64,000 bases of DNA from NCBI GenBank assembly GCA_946481025.1, contig CAMLNA010000004.1, forward strand, positions 1 to 64,000. The letters are read 5' to 3'. Under the pieces are notes generated by a model. That model saw only the letters and a list, made by a program, of their open reading frames with translations, did no database searches and was not told where the DNA came from. Positions 63,743 to 64,000 of this stretch are shown here, piece by piece. How positions within the stretch are numbered: position 1 is the stretch's first letter; each line of letters begins with the position of its first letter. Source of the DNA: an uncultured Rivibacter sp. GTDB lineage: Bacteria > Pseudomonadota > Gammaproteobacteria > Burkholderiales > Burkholderiaceae. The position numbers were made by a program, and so were the translations under genes.

Positions 63743-64000
63743 TGCGCGCGGCTGGCGGCCCTTCGACTTCCAGCGCGAAGTCTGGGCCGCGGCGGCGGCC
63801 GGCCGGAGCGGCCTGCTGCATGCCACCACCGGCGCGGGCAAGACCTATGCGGTGTGGTTCGGTGCCCTGGGCCGCTGGCGGGCGCTGGGCGGCGATCCGG
63901 CGTCTCGCCATGCCGAGCCGCTGCGGGTGCTGTGGATCACACCGATGCGCGCACTGGCCGCCGACACCACGCGGGCGATCACGCTGCCGCTGGCCGGCAT
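63693..64000 (+). CDS. Ligase-associated Lhr-type DEXH helicase, 3' truncated
   Basis: The frame from ATG 63693 is open to the window end (about 102 residues). It starts [20 protein letters not shown], then [20 protein letters not shown] and motif [41 protein letters not shown] is motif Ia of the ligase-associated Lhr-core helicases. It would unwind DNA in the same repair set as the exonuclease (33382) and ligase (37300). The start overlaps the end of the SDR-DoxX gene. Confidence 0.85.
   Translation, partial: MPTSPPPPWSAATEWFDARGWRPFDFQREVWAAAAAGRSGLLHATTGAGKTYAVWFGALGRWRALGGDPASRHAEPLRVLWITPMRALAADTTRAITLPLAG

Overview
The window is about 64 kb of GC-rich DNA, coding on both strands, from what looks like a Burkholderiales betaproteobacterium (Rubrivivax/Leptothrix/Roseateles-like). 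The evidence is the FmdB - DUF502 - aspS - nudB - EEP nuclease - clsB block, the ubiJ-ubiB pair, a hut locus using the HutF/HutG route, and strong third-position GC. No rRNA, tRNA, CRISPR array, transposase or phage gene was recognised. The first gene (5' end missing) and the last gene (3' end missing) run off the window.

Positions 1-22.3 kb form a surface-polysaccharide locus. It holds an apiosidase-like secreted protein with a Thr-Pro linker, a Wzx-type flippase, three paralogues of a secreted jelly-roll (lyase-like) domain, two paralogues of a kelch-like beta-propeller, an OafA-type acyltransferase, two SGNH proteins and an MBOAT acyltransferase (an O-acylation set), a TPR protein, a FemAB/BioF2-type GNAT, a GT4 glycosyltransferase, an acyl-CoA ligase and PLP decarboxylase of the exosortase-A-associated type, and galE. 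The jelly-roll and propeller are fused in one gene at 4.1-7.0 kb and separate neighbouring genes at 18.5-21.1 kb. A 286-bp stretch is identical between the two propellers although their flanks differ, which suggests gene conversion.

Positions 22.4-33.3 kb are housekeeping: ubiJ, ubiB, a sodium:solute symporter, an FmdB zinc ribbon, DUF502, aspS, a CsgG-like lipoprotein, then a small toxin-antitoxin pair (CcdB toxin, antitoxin with a Phd-type front and CcdA-like tail), nudB, an EEP nuclease and clsB.

Positions 33.4-39.0 kb carry two members of the bacterial ligase-associated repair set (metallo-beta-lactamase exonuclease and ATP-dependent DNA ligase), separated by an S9 peptidase and small genes. 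The third member, an Lhr-type DEXH helicase, begins at 63.7 kb, so the set is dispersed. Positions 39.0-43.4 kb hold a divergent LysE exporter/WYL regulator pair with a perfect palindromic operator, a Na/Pi cotransporter-like protein and an epoxide-hydrolase-like enzyme.

Positions 43.4-51.1 kb are a histidine-utilisation locus: hutF, hutG, hutD and hutC leftward, hutH and an SsuABC-like ABC importer rightward, with a HutC-type operator between. hutU and hutI are not in the window. Positions 51.1-63.7 kb are mixed: a chemoreceptor beside a deoxyribosyltransferase/TIR-like protein, folE directly followed by a BLUF photoreceptor, an AsmA/DUF748-like protein, a DUF429 protein, a degenerate pseudokinase, an M14 carboxypeptidase, and a GbsR/MarR regulator with two matching operators flanking it, followed by a DCC thiol oxidoreductase and an SDR-DoxX fusion.
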